In this document: piece after piece, positions 35,946 to 45,017 of the stretch
Position numbering within the stretch: position 1 is the first letter of the stretch
Layout: every line of letters starts with the position of its first letter
Assembly: GCF_035573695.1 (NCBI RefSeq)
Contig: NZ_CP121694.1
Span: 3,418,001-3,482,000 of the forward strand
Direction: 5' to 3'
Origin: Metallumcola ferriviriculae
Lineage (GTDB): Bacteria; Bacillota; JADQBR01
Length of the DNA stretch: 64,000 nucleotides
Notes under the pieces: model-generated
Databases searched by the model: none
The model's input: only the letters and a program-made list of their open reading frames with translations
What the model was told of the DNA's origin: nothing
Position numbers and translations under genes: made by a program

Positions 35946-35985
35946 AGCTAGACATGGGGGTGATTTCCCGGTGTCTAGCTTTTTT
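35946..35985 (+). terminator. Terminator, copy in repeat B
   Basis: Identical to the hairpin at 31113-31152, AGCTAGACAT / GTGTCTAGCT then TTTTTTA. Because guaA converges on it from the right, it may now help to stop readthrough from the island. Confidence 0.75.
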
Positions 35986-36023
35986 ATGTTTTCTTTTGGC
36001 ATGTTCTAAATTATCATAGGCAG

Positions 36024-36125
36024 GTAGGTTGGCATCAAAAAAACGATGGTTAAGACTTCACCAAAAACAGGCGAAAATCAAAACCACCACTCTTAATAGT
36101 TGAAAACCCTAAACCTCAAGTAAAA
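36024..36125. repeat. Dispersed 102-bp repeat, copy B (beside guaA)
   Basis: Same unit as 22701-22802 and 31191-31292; differs from the other two at four positions in CACTCTTAATAGTTGAAAAC. Lies 23 bases past the guaA stop. Confidence 0.85.
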
Positions 36126-36148
36126 CCAGTGTTATCACGGCTTCTACC

Positions 36149-37696
36149 CTACTCCCACTCAATCGTCCCCGGGGGTTTTGAGGTAATATCATATACCACC
36201 CGGTTTATCTCTTCTACTTCATTGACAATCCTGTTGGAAATTCTTTCGAGCAAATCATAGGGCATACGTGCCCAGTCGGCGGTCATGGCGTCGTCGCTGG
36301 TCACTGCCCGCACTACTGCGGTGTAGGAATAGGTGCGCTCATCGCCCATGACGCCCACGGAGCGCATTGAAGGGAGGACAGCAAATGCCTGCCAAATGTC
36401 CCGGTAAAGATTGGCTCTTTTGATTTCATCTATCACGATGTTATCCGCATCTCTAAGGGTCGCCAATTTTTCCTCGGTGATTTCTCCTAGGATTCTAATG
36501 GCCAAACCCGGCCCCGGGAAAGGCTGACGCCAGACAATATCCGCTGGCAAGCCCAACTCTTCTCCTACCAAACGCACTTCATCTTTAAATAGACTGCGCA
36601 GCGGTTCAATTAGCGATAAATTCATCTCTTCGGGCAAGCCGCCTACATTGTGGTGACTCTTGATGGTAGCGGCAGTTTCTGTACCACTTTCCACTACGTC
36701 AGAATACAGCGTTCCCTGCACCAGGTAGTCTATCTCACCTAACTGTTCTGCTTCTTCCTCGAAAACGCGAATGAACTCTTCACCGATAATTTTTCTTTTT
36801 TGTTCGGGGTCTGTAACACCCGCCAGTTTTTTAAGAAATCTTTCTTTTGCATCAACGGCGATAAAATTCAGGTTAAACTTGCCGCCAAACGTATCCTTGA
36901 CCTGCTGTGCTTCACCTTTGCGCAGCAGACCGTGATCTACAAAAATGCAGGTCAGCTGCTCACCAATGGCCTTGCTTACCAGCACCGATGATACCGCGGA
37001 ATCCACGCCGCCGCTCAAAGCAGAAATCACTTTCTTATTGCCCACCAGTTCTCGAATACGCACCACTTCTTCATCGACGAAAGAAGCCATGTTCCATTCA
37101 CCGGCACAACCGCACACTTCATATAAAAATGCCTCCAACATATCCTGCCCCCGGGGCGTGTGCTTCACTTCGGGGTGGAACTGAATGCCGTAGTGCCTTC
37201 TTGCTTCATTTGACATAGCGGCAATCGGCGTACTGGCAGTAACTGCAGTAATTTTAAACTGCGGTGGTGGCTGCGTAATATAATCCCCATGGCTCATCCA
37301 GCAGTCTGTCTGCATTTCGATGCCACGAAAGATTTTATCTTCTTCAGTTATCTTCAGAGTCGCTTTACCATACTCTCTCGACTTTGCTCGTTCCACTTTG
37401 CCACCCAGGTCGTGGGTCATTAACTGCATGCCATAACAGATTCCCAAAATAGGAATACCACTTTCATAAATTCGACGGTCAATACGGGGGGCCCTTTCCC
37501 CATAAACACTAGACGGTCCACCGGAAAAGATAATGCCTTTTGGCTCTTTGGCAAGAATGTCCTCCACCGGAGTTGTATAAGGCAGCATTTCGCAGTAGAC
37601 ATTGGCTTCTCTTACCCGACGGGCAATCAATTGATTATACTGGCCGCCGAAATCCAGTACTATTACTAACTGGTGCTTCTCGCTAAAATCCTTCAC
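36149..37696 (-). CDS. guaA: GMP synthase (glutamine-hydrolysing) GuaA
   Basis: Converts XMP to GMP. 515 residues. N-terminal class I amidotransferase domain ([20 protein letters not shown], nucleophile in [22 protein letters not shown]), then the ATP pyrophosphatase domain with the P-loop [17 protein letters not shown] (about 230) and the C-terminal dimerisation domain ending KPPGTIEWE. Start is GTG after GGGGAGG. It follows hpt by 14 bases. Its last 225 bases are duplicated at 31316. Confidence 0.97.
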   Translation of the reverse strand: MKDFSEKHQLVIVLDFGGQYNQLIARRVREANVYCEMLPYTTPVEDILAKEPKGIIFSGGPSSVYGERAPRIDRRIYESGIPILGICYGMQLMTHDLGGKVERAKSREYGKATLKITEEDKIFRGIEMQTDCWMSHGDYITQPPPQFKITAVTASTPIAAMSNEARRHYGIQFHPEVKHTPRGQDMLEAFLYEVCGCAGEWNMASFVDEEVVRIRELVGNKKVISALSGGVDSAVSSVLVSKAIGEQLTCIFVDHGLLRKGEAQQVKDTFGGKFNLNFIAVDAKERFLKKLAGVTDPEQKRKIIGEEFIRVFEEEAEQLGEIDYLVQGTLYSDVVESGTETAATIKSHHNVGGLPEEMNLSLIEPLRSLFKDEVRLVGEELGLPADIVWRQPFPGPGLAIRILGEITEEKLATLRDADNIVIDEIKRANLYRDIWQAFAVLPSMRSVGVMGDERTYSYTAVVRAVTSDDAMTADWARMPYDLLERISNRIVNEVEEINRVVYDITSKPPGTIEWE

Positions 37697-37710
37697 CCTG
37701 TTACCTCCCC

Positions 37711-38256
37711 TTACTCGTACGCCTTGGGTTTCAATACCCCTATGTACGGCAGATTGCGATACCTTTCCGCGTAATCCAGTCCATAGCCCACCACAAATCG
37801 GTCCGGGATATTAAACCCATTATAGTCAACCTTCACTCCGACTGTACGCCGCTCCGGTTTATCCAACAAAGTGCATGTCTTAACACTTTTCGGACTGCGG
37901 GATTTTAAATTCTCCAGTAAGTATTTTAGCGTCAGACCGGTATCCACAATATCCTCCACAATCAAAACATGCTTATCTTCAATATCCACCTCTAGGTCCT
38001 TAAGAATTCGAACGGCCCCAGAACTATGTATGTTTGTACCATAACTAGAAACTGCCATAAAATCCAAATTTATGGGGATAGTAATTTCCCTAACCAAATC
38101 AGATAGAAAAATAATGGCCCCCTTTAGTATGCCTACCACTATCAAATTCTCGGCGTCACCATAGTCACCACTGATTCGTTTTCCTAATTCCTTCACTTTT
38201 TCTTGAATTTCCGCTTCGGAAATAAGCTTTTCCTGTATATCATTTCCTACTGCCAC
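37711..38256 (-). CDS. hpt: Hypoxanthine(-guanine) phosphoribosyltransferase
   Basis: Purine salvage: hypoxanthine or guanine plus PRPP to IMP or GMP. About 181 residues. The PRPP loop [18 protein letters not shown] (about 95-112), LVVGILKGA and the flexible-loop VSSYGT are typical. I prefer the GTG at 38256, which has AAAGGAG eight bases upstream, to an upstream TTG. It probably shares a transcript with guaA, so salvage and GMP synthesis lie together. Confidence 0.95.
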   Translation of the reverse strand: MAVGNDIQEKLISEAEIQEKVKELGKRISGDYGDAENLIVVGILKGAIIFLSDLVREITIPINLDFMAVSSYGTNIHSSGAVRILKDLEVDIEDKHVLIVEDIVDTGLTLKYLLENLKSRSPKSVKTCTLLDKPERRTVGVKVDYNGFNIPDRFVVGYGLDYAERYRNLPYIGVLKPKAYE

Positions 38257-38358
38257 TATGCATTCTCCTTTCACCGATTCCGTCAATAATTATTTTTTCC
38301 CACTGAGGCAAATTTACCCACTAGAGTTCTCTACTAAATAATGAATTCCTTCCCAATC

Positions 38359-40158
38359 CTATTTTTTTGGTGAATTTTGTCGCAAATTATCCCATTCACG
38401 CCGCAGCTGTTGCTCGTTTTGGCAGTCGATATCTTTAGTTTCCTTATTACCGTAACGCTTCGCACTAAATTGTTCGGCAGCTGAGGCCAATACATTCTTA
38501 AATCCAGGTCTAATGCTACCTGCCCGGCCGGCATATTCCCTAGGCGTTTCATGGCTTTTAGGTGCCAGCCCTCGACCGGCTAGCCAAACAACCATTTCTC
38601 CATATAGCCCGGTCCGCTTATATTGCCGCAGGGTTGGGCCAGAGCTGTTCCTACGTTTTCGAAGCGCATTTTGATAAATTCTAAAAATAAATAATGTTAA
38701 CACAAGGATAACTACCACAATCACAGTTAAATAAATGCCATTTCCCAGGTTATAATTATTTACAGTTTCTTCAACTGGAGTTAACCCTGGCATAGCGAAC
38801 CCCGGGGTAGCTTCCACGGGTAGCCACCCGCTGCCGGACACAAACACTTCCGCCCATGTATGGGCATTACGACCGTAGACAAAATATGCCTGCTGTTCCT
38901 TATCAAAAATACCTGGTGTAAAACCCAAGACCCAACGCGCAGGAATACCCACGCTACGGGCCATTATAACGAAGCTTGACGCATATTGCACGCAATAACC
39001 CTCTTTTTTTGAAAAAAGAAACTCCCCGATCAAATCTTCCTCACTAAACTTAGCCTGGGTGTTATAGCGAAAGTTTTCTGTTAGATAATTACTAATCAAC
39101 ATCGCCTTTTCCCAGCGGTCAGCACCATCTTTGCTTACCTTTTCTGCCAGGATCCCTATCTCGGGAGAAATTCCCTCAGGAATCTGAAGAAATTTTTCCT
39201 TTGTCATGGTAAAACTATCATCCTTCAGGTTTCCCGGCAATGACGGTACTGTGGACACTGCGCGATAAGTAAAGGGCGCTTCAATATCCTTAATCACTGA
39301 CCCAGCGCTGTCAATAGCCGCTCCGGGTACCTCTAAACTATTAACTTGATAAGCTGCCGGTAAAAATTTTGCATTCGCAAAAAGTGTTATTTCCTGCTCC
39401 ACTGTATCAGCTGCCAGCTGATTGGCAAATTGTGGCTGAATGGCCTCTCTAATGTCTAACGTTGATGTCCAGCTACCACCGTCAAAATAGTCAAATACCT
39501 TCCCCCGCCAGTACGCAGGTGAGCTGCTCTTCACCATAAATAATGGCTGCTCAAGCTCCTGGCGGCTGTCCGAGATAGGATTTTTTTCACTGCCATCATA
39601 TTTAACCACCTGATCCAAGGCTACCGGCGGCACCACTTCATCATTCCGAGGCAGCCATAGAAGTAGTAACAAAGGTAACGATATTAAAATAGCGAAACTC
39701 AAAGCAATCAGGGCAGTATTATGTTTTCTTAAACTCTGGGCTAGCAGTAATAAAAAAACAAAAAGTACCACAACAAACCAGAGATTCACCGAAAATACTG
39801 CTTGTTCCAATAATAACACAGTAGTGCCGGTCATAACCACCGCCCAAAAATCCCCTTTATGGAACTGAGCAGCCATAAGATAAGACAAACCCCAACAGAA
39901 AGCAACCGCGAAACTAACCGTGTCAGTAATTCCCAACACCATAACACGGTAAACTAAAAAAAGCCACCCTAGCGAAGTAATACTGAGGAATATCCGCACC
40001 CTGGATGTAAGAGTGTATACTGCGAAAATATAATAACAGGTACTGAACAATGCAAATATCAACCAGGATAATCCCGTAAAAGGTTTAAAAGCGCCGGCTA
40101 AAAAAACAACCAGCGCTGCAATTAACGCGATGTGGGTAATAATTTTATTTGTGCGCAT
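38359..40158 (-). CDS. Membrane transglutaminase-like protein (TgpA type)
   Basis: 599 residues. Five to seven N-terminal membrane segments (about 1-180, DUF3488-like), a large extracytoplasmic part with the transglutaminase core: KEGYCVQYASSFVIMARSVG (catalytic Cys near 395), ARWVLGFTPG, YGRNAHTWAEVFVSGSGWLP (His) and VEATPGF (Asp), then a final membrane segment (about 480-500) and a cytosolic tail (DUF4129-like). Third gene of a MoxR-DUF58-transglutaminase set. Substrate unknown. It overlaps the DUF58 gene by 14 bases. Confidence 0.92.
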   Translation of the reverse strand: MRTNKIITHIALIAALVVFLAGAFKPFTGLSWLIFALFSTCYYIFAVYTLTSRVRIFLSITSLGWLFLVYRVMVLGITDTVSFAVAFCWGLSYLMAAQFHKGDFWAVVMTGTTVLLLEQAVFSVNLWFVVVLFVFLLLLAQSLRKHNTALIALSFAILISLPLLLLLWLPRNDEVVPPVALDQVVKYDGSEKNPISDSRQELEQPLFMVKSSSPAYWRGKVFDYFDGGSWTSTLDIREAIQPQFANQLAADTVEQEITLFANAKFLPAAYQVNSLEVPGAAIDSAGSVIKDIEAPFTYRAVSTVPSLPGNLKDDSFTMTKEKFLQIPEGISPEIGILAEKVSKDGADRWEKAMLISNYLTENFRYNTQAKFSEEDLIGEFLFSKKEGYCVQYASSFVIMARSVGIPARWVLGFTPGIFDKEQQAYFVYGRNAHTWAEVFVSGSGWLPVEATPGFAMPGLTPVEETVNNYNLGNGIYLTVIVVVILVLTLFIFRIYQNALRKRRNSSGPTLRQYKRTGLYGEMVVWLAGRGLAPKSHETPREYAGRAGSIRPGFKNVLASAAEQFSAKRYGNKETKDIDCQNEQQLRREWDNLRQNSPKK

Positions 40159-41083
40159 ATTTACTCCCTACCTTTAACTGCGAAAACCTGCCACTGAATT
40201 TCTTGGGAATTTCACCCGCCACTATCACTTGGTCATCAGTTTGAATGGTCCCCATCACTTTAGCAAGACCCGTGTATTGATAAGGCCCTTTTGCCCGGGC
40301 TAAAATCTTTAACATCCTGTTGGGCGAGTTTGGGGCCATATTGACTAGGTGCACATCCGCGGCGGCCACTATTGCACTATAACGTAAGCCGCCCTTCCTG
40401 AAGGCCTGCCACCAGGAAGCAGCCTCATCGGCGATTTGACTGTCTTTTTCCTCATCTCCGGAAAATATCACCAGCATCTTTATTTCTGCTTGATGCCGTG
40501 GTTGGCGTATCATCAATTTTCCCGTTGCCGCAGTGGCACGCCAATGTATCCGCCGCCTGTCTGCCACACCGGTACCCTCAATTAAAATCTCATCTCCCCC
40601 AGAGTAAAACTGCCTTATGTTGACCTGTTGGATGCGGGGGTAAACCCACATGGAGTCTGCCAATATTAATTTTCTTCTCCACTTAAAAAAACCCAACGGG
40701 TCCTGCCAATGTAATTTTATCCTAGGAGCATCATAAAAGCCTCGACGGTTAACTATTAACTGTAATTCATTACTCCCAATTTGCTTGATTACCATTTTGC
40801 CGGTCTTCGCTTCGCCTTCCATGGAAAAATTATGGGGAACGAACCTCAGCAAACGTAACTGCTTGACCTTTACAGCAGTCGATGCCATTCTCACCGCTTC
40901 CAACATACCTAATGGGCAAACCTGTACCATTATACCGGCTAGGTATGCGACTAATATATCCATAGTAATAACTAATGCCACAGCCCCTACAAATGGCAAC
41001 GCCTGCTGACCCATACCCAGTCTCGACAACAGTAAGCTGACTATCGCAAGCCATAGTAGGGTAACCGGCAGTTTCAGTCTCAT
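40145..41083 (-). CDS. DUF58 domain protein
   Basis: 312 residues. Two N-terminal membrane segments (about 5-50), then a vWA-like DUF58 domain whose hallmark is GTGVADRRRIHWRATAATGKL (about 168-188). Family members work with MoxR ATPases and transglutaminases in envelope or metal-centre assembly; exact role unknown. It starts 2 bases after moxR and overlaps the next gene. Confidence 0.9.
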   Translation of the reverse strand: MRLKLPVTLLWLAIVSLLLSRLGMGQQALPFVGAVALVITMDILVAYLAGIMVQVCPLGMLEAVRMASTAVKVKQLRLLRFVPHNFSMEGEAKTGKMVIKQIGSNELQLIVNRRGFYDAPRIKLHWQDPLGFFKWRRKLILADSMWVYPRIQQVNIRQFYSGGDEILIEGTGVADRRRIHWRATAATGKLMIRQPRHQAEIKMLVIFSGDEEKDSQIADEAASWWQAFRKGGLRYSAIVAAADVHLVNMAPNSPNRMLKILARAKGPYQYTGLAKVMGTIQTDDQVIVAGEIPKKFSGRFSQLKVGSKYAHK

Positions 41084-41085
41084 AA

Positions 41086-42027
41086 TTAACCTACCACCGG
41101 TACAGTTATCAAGGTAAGTGCCTCTTCCACCAAATACTTAGCCTGAACCCCGCCAAATGCCAACTCATCTTTTAAGAATAAGCGGTGGGAGAGCGCCTCT
41201 GATGCAACTGCTTTAACATCATCCGGCAGGGTATAGCTGCGCCCATGAAGCAGGGCCCAAGCCCGAGAAAGTTGGTAAACATCCAATGTGGCCCGCGGGC
41301 TGAGTCCTACCCTCAATTGATTATCGTGTCTCAATTTTTGGACCAGTTTCACCATATACTCCTTAACACTTTGTTCCACATATATTTTCGTGACCGCCTC
41401 TTGTGCCGCAATAACCTCTTTGGCATCTATCACCTGTTCTACTTCGTCCAAGGGATTACTGCCTTGCCATAAATCCAGCATATTCAGTTCCTGTGAAATA
41501 TCAGGGTAACCCAGCGAAACTGTCACCATAAACCTGTCCAACAATCCTTCAGCAAGAGGAAATGTACCTGCCAGATCTAATGGGTTTTGGGTAGCAATAA
41601 CGCAAAATGGCTCGTTCAATTGATAACTTTCTTCACCTACCGTCACCTGTTTTTCTTCCATGGCTTCCAGCAACCCGGACTGGGCTCGGGGATTACCGCG
41701 ATTAATCTCATCCACCAGTACCAAATTAGACATAATTGGCCCGGGTACAAACTTAAATTCACCCTCCTGGGTGTAAATATCTACGCCGGTAATATCACCG
41801 GGCAAAATATCTGCATTGAATTGGATACGGGAAAACTTGCATCCTATCGACCGGGACAACGCCTTGGCGAGCATGGTTTTTCCCACACCTGGCTTGTCCT
41901 CCAACAAGACATGACCGCGAGCCACAACTGCTGCCAAGACCATTTTGGCAGCATCATTTCTGCCCACAAGCACCTTGTTTATATTTTTTAATACCGCTTC
42001 TAATTTTGTATGCAATTCGTTATCCAT
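41086..42027 (-). CDS. MoxR family AAA+ ATPase
   Basis: About 313 residues. Walker A VLLEDKPGVGKTMLAKAL (about 45-60), Walker B NLVLVDEINRGNPRAQSGLL, sensor 1 CVIATQNPLD, and the C-terminal lid with RVGLSPRATL. MoxR ATPases act as chaperones with vWA partners, here the DUF58 protein encoded 2 bases downstream. The ATG at 42027 follows GAGGTG. Start of the operon. Confidence 0.94.
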   Translation of the reverse strand: MDNELHTKLEAVLKNINKVLVGRNDAAKMVLAAVVARGHVLLEDKPGVGKTMLAKALSRSIGCKFSRIQFNADILPGDITGVDIYTQEGEFKFVPGPIMSNLVLVDEINRGNPRAQSGLLEAMEEKQVTVGEESYQLNEPFCVIATQNPLDLAGTFPLAEGLLDRFMVTVSLGYPDISQELNMLDLWQGSNPLDEVEQVIDAKEVIAAQEAVTKIYVEQSVKEYMVKLVQKLRHDNQLRVGLSPRATLDVYQLSRAWALLHGRSYTLPDDVKAVASEALSHRLFLKDELAFGGVQAKYLVEEALTLITVPVVG

Positions 42028-42159
42028 AGTTTTCACCTCAAATCCTCATACAATTATTCGACAATGGTATCACTAATCCTGCGCTGAATTAGAAAAAGGA
42101 TAATGATGTCAGCCTTCAGAGCAAATCCTTGGTATCATTATAAGCAATACTGCTGCCGA

Positions 42160-42193
42160 AAAAATAAAAGAAGGCCGTGTCCCGACCTTCATA
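42160..42193 (-). terminator. Terminator downstream of the 42.2-kb gene
   Basis: Minus strand: GAAGG..CCTTC stem with internal CGGGACACGG loop region, followed by TTTTATTTTTT. It lies 10 bases beyond the stop of the upstream minus-strand gene and ahead of moxR. Confidence 0.75.
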
Positions 42194-42199
42194 CAATCC

Positions 42200-42895
42200 C
42201 TAATCACTTTCCGGTGGTTTAATGGTAAACTTTTTATTAAAATCCTTTAAATCTACCTCAATGCGCATGGTATCTTTGGGGTCTCTAAGACTTACGGCAC
42301 TTATTTGGGCTTTAACTACTCTTTCGCTATGTCTATCAATCCAGAGGCGATAACTAAAATCCTGCCAATATTTTTCCAAGAAACCGTTGTTAACCACAGG
42401 GTTGCAGGTAATTATATGCAGCTTCTGGTGGTTATTCTTCTCAACCCCCTGGTACTGGATATTATTTACCTGAGTAAATCGGAAATTAGACATTGGGTTT
42501 ATTTCCGTCATGAAAAGTTCTGGTTGAAATAACTCGCTTCCCGGAGTGACCATCCACTGTTGTGTTTTTGGATTTAATGAATAAGTAATATCGTCCACTT
42601 GGTACACTTCCACCTGCTGCCCCAGCATCGTTCCTTTGATATGAAAATTGTTCTTTTGTTTTTCCCCATTGATATCACTGAGTGCCCTCTTGTCTGTACC
42701 ATCCAGTTCTAAGGATGCACTAACCTGGTAGCGGTAATTTCCCACTGCCAATGTGTTTTCCAAGGAGCTCGCCACCAACTCCTCTGGAATCACCCTTACT
42801 TCCTTAATATAGTATAAGTAACCACCCGAGACCACCGCTGCAACTAATAACACACCCCCTAGGATCAGCCAAAGTCGCTTAAGCCTAATTACCAC
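42200..42895 (-). CDS. Hypothetical membrane-anchored protein, LolA/LppX-like domain
   Basis: About 231 residues starting at GTG 42895 (GAGGAAGGATG upstream; a longer frame to 43003 lacks such a site). One N-terminal anchor (LWLILGGVLLVAAVVSGGYL), then an extracytoplasmic domain: YRYQVSASLELDGTDKRALS, YQVDDITYSLNPKTQQWMV and FSYRLWIDRHSERVVKAQIS, which resembles the half-barrel of LolA/LppX-type or DUF6612-like proteins. Function unknown. It stands alone between moxR and the sigma-54 activator. Confidence 0.7.
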   Translation of the reverse strand: MVIRLKRLWLILGGVLLVAAVVSGGYLYYIKEVRVIPEELVASSLENTLAVGNYRYQVSASLELDGTDKRALSDINGEKQKNNFHIKGTMLGQQVEVYQVDDITYSLNPKTQQWMVTPGSELFQPELFMTEINPMSNFRFTQVNNIQYQGVEKNNHQKLHIITCNPVVNNGFLEKYWQDFSYRLWIDRHSERVVKAQISAVSLRDPKDTMRIEVDLKDFNKKFTIKPPESD

Positions 42896-43001
42896 GGCAT
42901 CACATCCTTCCTCTTTCTTCCTAAATAAGTACGGTTGTGATTGTGTAATTATGAAGGTAATAAATACCAGCTGAAGTCCCAAATGGGAAAGAGGTAAAAG
43001 C

Positions 43002-43046
43002 AATAACTTGACAAAATGGTGCCTGACACCATTTTGTCAAGTTATT
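43002..43046. repeat. Perfect 20-bp palindrome with GGTGCCTGACACC core
   Basis: AATAACTTGACAAAATGGTG pairs perfectly with its inverted copy across a 5-base loop (CCTGA). The TGGTGCCTGACACCA core is, to my knowledge, a common dispersed REP-type palindrome in clostridial and other genomes. It lies between the activator gene's stop (43065) and the next gene and could also act as a terminator or mRNA stabiliser. No clear U-run. Confidence 0.7.
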
Positions 43047-43064
43047 AGGCACGGCGCGGCAAAC

Positions 43065-44876
43065 TTAGAATTCACTGTTATTTCCATTTAGGTGATACTT
43101 CTGTATCTTTCGATAAATTGTTGCCCGAGAAATACCCAATGCATCGGCCGCCTGCTGCTTACCTTCTTCCGTCCAACCGTATTCTTCTAAAGCACGTACA
43201 ATGGCTTCCCGTTCCAATTCAGCCAAGGTCGGTACTTTGTTTTCCCCATGGGCACTCTTCTTGAAAACTTCTCGTTTGTTGGTATCTTCCCGCATCCGCG
43301 GCGGTAAACTCTCAGGAGTAATATGAGTTCCCTCCTCCAGGTTTATCGCGTATTCTATGGCATTTATCAGTTCTCGAACATTCCCCGGCCAAGGATACTT
43401 AAGACAAATCTCCTGCGCTGAATGGGTCAATCCTCTTATCTTCTTATCCATTAATTTACTGTATCGACGAGAAAAATAGTCTAAGAGCAGCAGGATGTCA
43501 TCCTTTCTCTCTCGCAGCGGCGGTATTTCCAACGGTATGACATTAAGTCGATAATACAAATCCTCCCGGAACTGCCCCTTCTCCACCATGCTGCGTAAAT
43601 CACTGTTAGTAGCAGCGATAATACGAATGTCCACGGGAATAACTTTTGTTCCGCCTACCCGTTCAATCTGTTTTTCCTGTAGTACCCGCAGCAACTTTGC
43701 TTGAAGGTAAAGAGACATATTGCCTATTTCATCTAAAAACAGAGTGCCGCCGCTAGCCAGCTCAATTTTCCCAGGCTTTCCGCCACGCCTTGCTCCGGTG
43801 AAGGCACCTTCATCATAACCAAAAAGTTCACTTTCTAGCAGCGGTTCCGGAATAGCGCCGCAGTTGATGGCAATAAATGGTTTATGACTGTGTGGACTGG
43901 CAGTATGAATTGCCCGGGCAAACACTTCTTTCCCCGTACCACTTTCCCCAACTATCAGCACCGTAGAATTGCTGCCGGCAATTTTCTTTGCTTTTTCCTT
44001 GACCTGTTGGATGGACTTACCCTGCCCGATTATACTATTGAAACCGATGCTGTTTTGCCGGTTTACGATTTGGTATGCAAGTTGTTGAGTTTCGCTAAAA
44101 TCTCTAAAAGATGCCACCACACCTACTATCCGCTTATCCTCTGCCTTAATCGGCCTAGCGGTGCTAACAAAATGCAGCTGCTTATTTTGGAAGTTAAAAT
44201 ATATTTCCCTGGAAGAAAAGCCCTTACCCCCATGCATAACATCCAATAATGGCACGGACGGAATGAGATGCTGCAAATTCTTGCCAATAACTTCTTTCTT
44301 TTTGATACCAAACATTTTTTCTGCTGATTTGTTGAAGTGGGTAATTACCCCCTCCTGGTCCAACGCTAAAACACCCTCGTGCACCGAATCCACCAGGGCT
44401 TGCAGTTGGTTAGCCATAACAATTTTTTCAGCTACCATTTCCCGTTCCGCTACTTTACTGCCAATCAGGTCAGCCATCCGACCGATGAATTCCAAATGAT
44501 TATTGGGCGCGGAACAAAGTGTTCGCTTCTGTTCCTCATCAAAAGCGATCAGGCTCATGGCGCCGATGACCTCAGCATTATTTACCTTGATAGGGTACAC
44601 GATAGAGGCCATATAATAACAGTCCCCTTCAAGCGGACAGGAATTACAGATACTATGATGCCCGGCGTCCTTGATAAATACCGGTTTACTGGTTTTAATT
44701 ACATGTTTATTAATAAGCCCCCTGCGCAGACGAGACCCTACATCGTTTCTAATTTTCCCAGTCCCCGCTACCCTTACCAAGTCTAGGTCCACAATTTCCA
44801 CATCTACCTTCAAGACCGTGGCAATGGCTTCAGCCACCTTTTGTCCGTTTTCTTTAACCTGCTGTAACCTAGACAT
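43065..44876 (-). CDS. Sigma-54-dependent transcriptional activator (GAF-like, PAS, AAA+, Fis)
   Basis: 603 residues. An N-terminal sensor domain (about 1-140) with cysteines 77, 80 and 86 (CNSCPLEGDC), a candidate metal or redox site; a PAS domain (about 155-260, HEGVLALDQEGVITHFNKSA); AAA+ domain with GESGTGKEVFARAIH, the sigma-54 contact loop GAFTGARRGGK and DEIGNMSLYLQAKLLRVLQ; and a Fis-type helix-turn-helix at the end (ADALGISRATIYRKI). Lies directly downstream of korDABC, which has a -24/-12 promoter, so it very likely controls that operon. ATG after GGGGGAG. Confidence 0.94.
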   Translation of the reverse strand: MSRLQQVKENGQKVAEAIATVLKVDVEIVDLDLVRVAGTGKIRNDVGSRLRRGLINKHVIKTSKPVFIKDAGHHSICNSCPLEGDCYYMASIVYPIKVNNAEVIGAMSLIAFDEEQKRTLCSAPNNHLEFIGRMADLIGSKVAEREMVAEKIVMANQLQALVDSVHEGVLALDQEGVITHFNKSAEKMFGIKKKEVIGKNLQHLIPSVPLLDVMHGGKGFSSREIYFNFQNKQLHFVSTARPIKAEDKRIVGVVASFRDFSETQQLAYQIVNRQNSIGFNSIIGQGKSIQQVKEKAKKIAGSNSTVLIVGESGTGKEVFARAIHTASPHSHKPFIAINCGAIPEPLLESELFGYDEGAFTGARRGGKPGKIELASGGTLFLDEIGNMSLYLQAKLLRVLQEKQIERVGGTKVIPVDIRIIAATNSDLRSMVEKGQFREDLYYRLNVIPLEIPPLRERKDDILLLLDYFSRRYSKLMDKKIRGLTHSAQEICLKYPWPGNVRELINAIEYAINLEEGTHITPESLPPRMREDTNKREVFKKSAHGENKVPTLAELEREAIVRALEEYGWTEEGKQQAADALGISRATIYRKIQKYHLNGNNSEF

Positions 44877-44993
44877 CGAACTAGCTGCTCCCCCTTTTGT
44901 AACATACTATTAACGTGAACACTAATAAGTCACCTTTTTATTCACCACAAAATGCTATTATCCTGCAGTATTTTTTGGGGATTAAAAAAAATA

Positions 44994-45017
44994 TGGGGAA
45001 GGAGTACTCCTTCCCCA
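44994..45017 (-). terminator. Terminator of the kor operon
   Basis: TGGGGAAGGAGTACTCCTTCCCCA is an unbroken 24-base palindrome. On the minus strand it is followed by TATTTTTTTTAAT. It touches the korC stop codon. The activator gene beyond would then need its own promoter. Confidence 0.85.

Larger units (their letters stand above)
35659..36373. repeat. 715-bp direct repeat, copy B
   Basis: Partner of 30826-31540. The left joint is at 35659 (GAGACCGTACTA), where HD-GYP-derived sequence stops. The right part is the native guaA 3' end. Confidence 0.9.

Noticed and set aside
42896-43003. Longer N-terminus for the 42.2-kb protein (MLLPLSHLGLQ...)
   Set aside because: No ribosome site at 43003, and the extension runs up to the palindrome; the GTG at 42895 has GAGGAAGG upstream and leads straight into the membrane anchor.
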